Source: an uncultured Clostridia bacterium (GTDB lineage Bacteria > Bacillota > Clostridia > Oscillospirales > Acutalibacteraceae). From it: a stretch of 44,232 bases of DNA. Position numbers and translations under genes: made by a program. The stretch covers positions 1 to 44,232 of the forward strand of contig CAMJJL010000013.1 of assembly GCA_946406145.1 (NCBI GenBank). The letters run 5' to 3'. The notes under the pieces are model-generated. The model searched no databases. It was not told the origin of the DNA and saw only the letters and a list, made by a program, of their open reading frames with translations. Position 1 is the first letter of the stretch. The number at the start of each line of letters is the position of its first letter. Positions 41,184 to 44,232 of this stretch are shown piece by piece.

Positions 41184-41735
41184 ATGATGGAAACCATTAC
41201 TAAAGATACCAACGCTGTTTTTACGCAATTGATCGAGACCGCCAAGCTGCGAGAGGGTTCGATTGTCGTGCTGGGCTGCTCCACCAGTGAGGTGGGCGGC
41301 AGTCGTATCGGCACACATTCGAGTATGGATATTGCCGCGGCGGTGTATGACGGCTTCTTTGATCTGCTCAAAGAGAAGGGGATCTATCTGGCGGCGCAAT
41401 GCTGCGAGCACCTTAACCGTGCTTTGGTGATCGAGAGAGAGCTTGCCGAAAAGTACAATATTCCGATCGTTAACGCTGTTCCGCAGCCTAAGGCAGGCGG
41501 CAGCAGTGCGACAACCGCTTACGCGCGTTTTGACGATCCGGTTTTGGTGGAGCATATTAAAGCGGATGCAGGCGTCGATATCGGCGGAACGCTGATCGGT
41601 ATGCACCTCAAAGAAACCGCCGTTCCGCTCAGATTACCGCAGAAGAAGATCGGGGACGCGTTTGTCGCGTCTGCCCGTACCCGGGCGAAGTTTATCGGCG
41701 GCGCTAGGGCGGTCTATGATGAAGAGCTATTATAG
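41184..41735 (+). CDS. UPF0340/TIGR01440 family protein (YwlG-like)
   Basis: A 183-residue protein of the UPF0340 family. Signatures are VVLGCSTSEVGGSRIGTHSS near residue 29, AAQCCEHLNRALVIE near 70 and VNAVPQPKAGGSSATTAY near 96. Crystal structures exist for the family but no function is established. The ribosome site is weak, and the ATG at 41187 is an equal alternative. It stands alone after a terminator, in front of the HD protein. Confidence 0.9.
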   Translation: MMETITKDTNAVFTQLIETAKLREGSIVVLGCSTSEVGGSRIGTHSSMDIAAAVYDGFFDLLKEKGIYLAAQCCEHLNRALVIERELAEKYNIPIVNAVPQPKAGGSSATTAYARFDDPVLVEHIKADAGVDIGGTLIGMHLKETAVPLRLPQKKIGDAFVASARTRAKFIGGARAVYDEELL

Positions 41736-41753
41736 GCGCGTGCGTCTTTTTGT

Positions 41754-41793
41754 TTGATTGCCACTGCTATGGAGTATGGCAATCGCAACCGGA
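41754..41793 (+). repeat. Weak member of the TCATTGCG-type repeat family
   Basis: TTGATTGCCACTGCTATGGA then GTATGGCAATCGCAACCGG. The outer ATTGCCA/TGGCAAT arms and the CAACCGG end resemble the other copies, but the TCATTGCGAGGAGC head is lost. Confidence 0.4.
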
Positions 41794-41819
41794 TTATTTT
41801 GTGAATCAGAGGTACTGTT

Positions 41820-42398
41820 ATGATGACTGCAAAAGATGAATTTATCAAGATTTATACGGAGAACATCACGCGCAAGGGTTCCGCGGAGTTGCTGGAATGG
41901 ATCCAAAAGACCGATTTTTTCACCGCTCCGGCAAGCACCAAGTATCACTGCGCCTGTGAAAACGGCTTGGTGATGCACTCGGTCAGCGTGTACAATACGA
42001 TGATCGAAAAGCATTTTGATGAAGAAAACGATAATCTCGAGAGCTTTGCGATTTGCGCCCTGCTCCATGATCTGTGTAAGGCGCAATTCTATAAGGTTTC
42101 CACGCGCAATGTCAAGAATGATGAGACCGGTCAGTGGGAAAAGGTGCCGTATTACGCGATCGATGACAGCTTTCCCTACGGTCACGGTGAAAAGAGTGTG
42201 TTCCTGATCGAGCGCTTTATGCGGCTTAAGCTCGATGAAGCGATGGCGATCCGCTGGCATATGGGCGGCTTTGATGATAACAACGGCTTCTATATCAGCA
42301 ATGCCTACGATCGTTATCCCCTTGCCGTCAAGCTGCATTTAGCCGATCTGGAAAGCACTTATCTCAGAGAAAAGGGCACCTCCGCCGTGCGCAGATAA
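41820..42398 (+). CDS. HD-domain protein (putative phosphohydrolase)
   Basis: A 192-residue protein with an HD-domain core. HCACENGLVMHSVSVY near residue 45 carries the first metal-ligand His, ALLHDLCKAQF near 84 is the HD pair, and AYDRYPLAVKLHLADLES near 163 supplies the last Asp. HD proteins cleave phosphoester bonds in nucleotides or RNA; the substrate here is not evident. AGAGGT precedes the ATGATG start. It lies 17 bases before ligA, probably in one transcript. Confidence 0.87.
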   Translation: MMTAKDEFIKIYTENITRKGSAELLEWIQKTDFFTAPASTKYHCACENGLVMHSVSVYNTMIEKHFDEENDNLESFAICALLHDLCKAQFYKVSTRNVKNDETGQWEKVPYYAIDDSFPYGHGEKSVFLIERFMRLKLDEAMAIRWHMGGFDDNNGFYISNAYDRYPLAVKLHLADLESTYLREKGTSAVRR

Positions 42399-42403
42399 TT
42401 TGA

Positions 42404-44232
<1,829 letters not shown>

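Overview
The window looks like a chromosomal segment from an anaerobic Gram-positive bacterium of the class Clostridia, probably in or near the Oscillospirales/Ruminococcaceae. This is an inference from gene content: an IspH-ribosomal protein S1 fusion, the order yicC-remA-gmk-rpoZ-priA-def-fmt-yugP-rsmB-rlmN-PP2C-pknB-rsgA, PASTA-domain kinases, and an indolepyruvate:ferredoxin oxidoreductase with PaaK-type ligases. It also rests on dispersed palindromic repeats of kinds I associate with this group. Almost all genes are housekeeping or metabolic. I saw no phage genes, no CRISPR array and no complete insertion sequence.

Layout. 1-55 is the 3' tail of a group II intron. 152-754 is a DUF1643 protein. 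858-6572 (minus strand) is an aryl-acid cluster: paaK-like, iorA, iorB, a second paaK-like gene and a tandem-ACT protein. 6798-9310 (minus) is an amidohydrolase plus a sodium/solute symporter. Divergent from it, at 9560, is an L-lactate dehydrogenase whose -10 box lies inside a perfect 18-bp Rex-like palindrome. 10603-15594 carries a HIT protein, a phosphoribosyltransferase, comEC, holA and an RNase M5-like Toprim protein with a dispersed repeat embedded in frame. yebC (minus) follows. 16634-29298 is the long conserved replication, translation and signalling cluster ending in PP2C, PknB and RsgA. 29349-31490 (minus) is a secreted protein with a helical N-terminus and a beta-helix C-terminus. 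31664-31739 is tRNA-Ala(GGC), followed by a cluster of copies of its own 3' end. 32273-33892 encodes a membrane PASTA protein with a zinc ribbon and a kinase domain that lacks the key catalytic residues. 33967-35340 is a divergent XRE regulator and histidine-phosphatase pair. 35486-41053 is a tightly packed run: RpiR-type regulator, HI0933-type flavoprotein, cmk, plsC and ispH-rpsA. The end holds a UPF0340 protein, an HD-domain protein and ligA, which is cut by the window edge.

How the genes work together. PP2C and PknB form the usual phosphatase/kinase pair sensing cell-wall muropeptides. The PASTA pseudokinase 4 kb downstream may be a non-catalytic partner. IOR and the two AMP-forming ligases interconvert aryl acids, aryl-CoA and aryl pyruvates, and the ACT protein may sense an aromatic amino acid. 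LDH is probably under NADH/NAD+ control through Rex. Def, Fmt, RsmB, RlmN, RsgA and S1 serve translation; PriA, HolA and LigA serve replication.

Three families of short palindromic repeats occupy many intergenic gaps: a 27-bp GC-rich hairpin (3 copies), a TCATTGCGAGGAGC-type element (about 7 copies) and a CTCCCTTTGGTAAAGGGAG-type element (3 copies, one inside a gene). All start-site choices, promoters and operators were read by eye and have not been tested.
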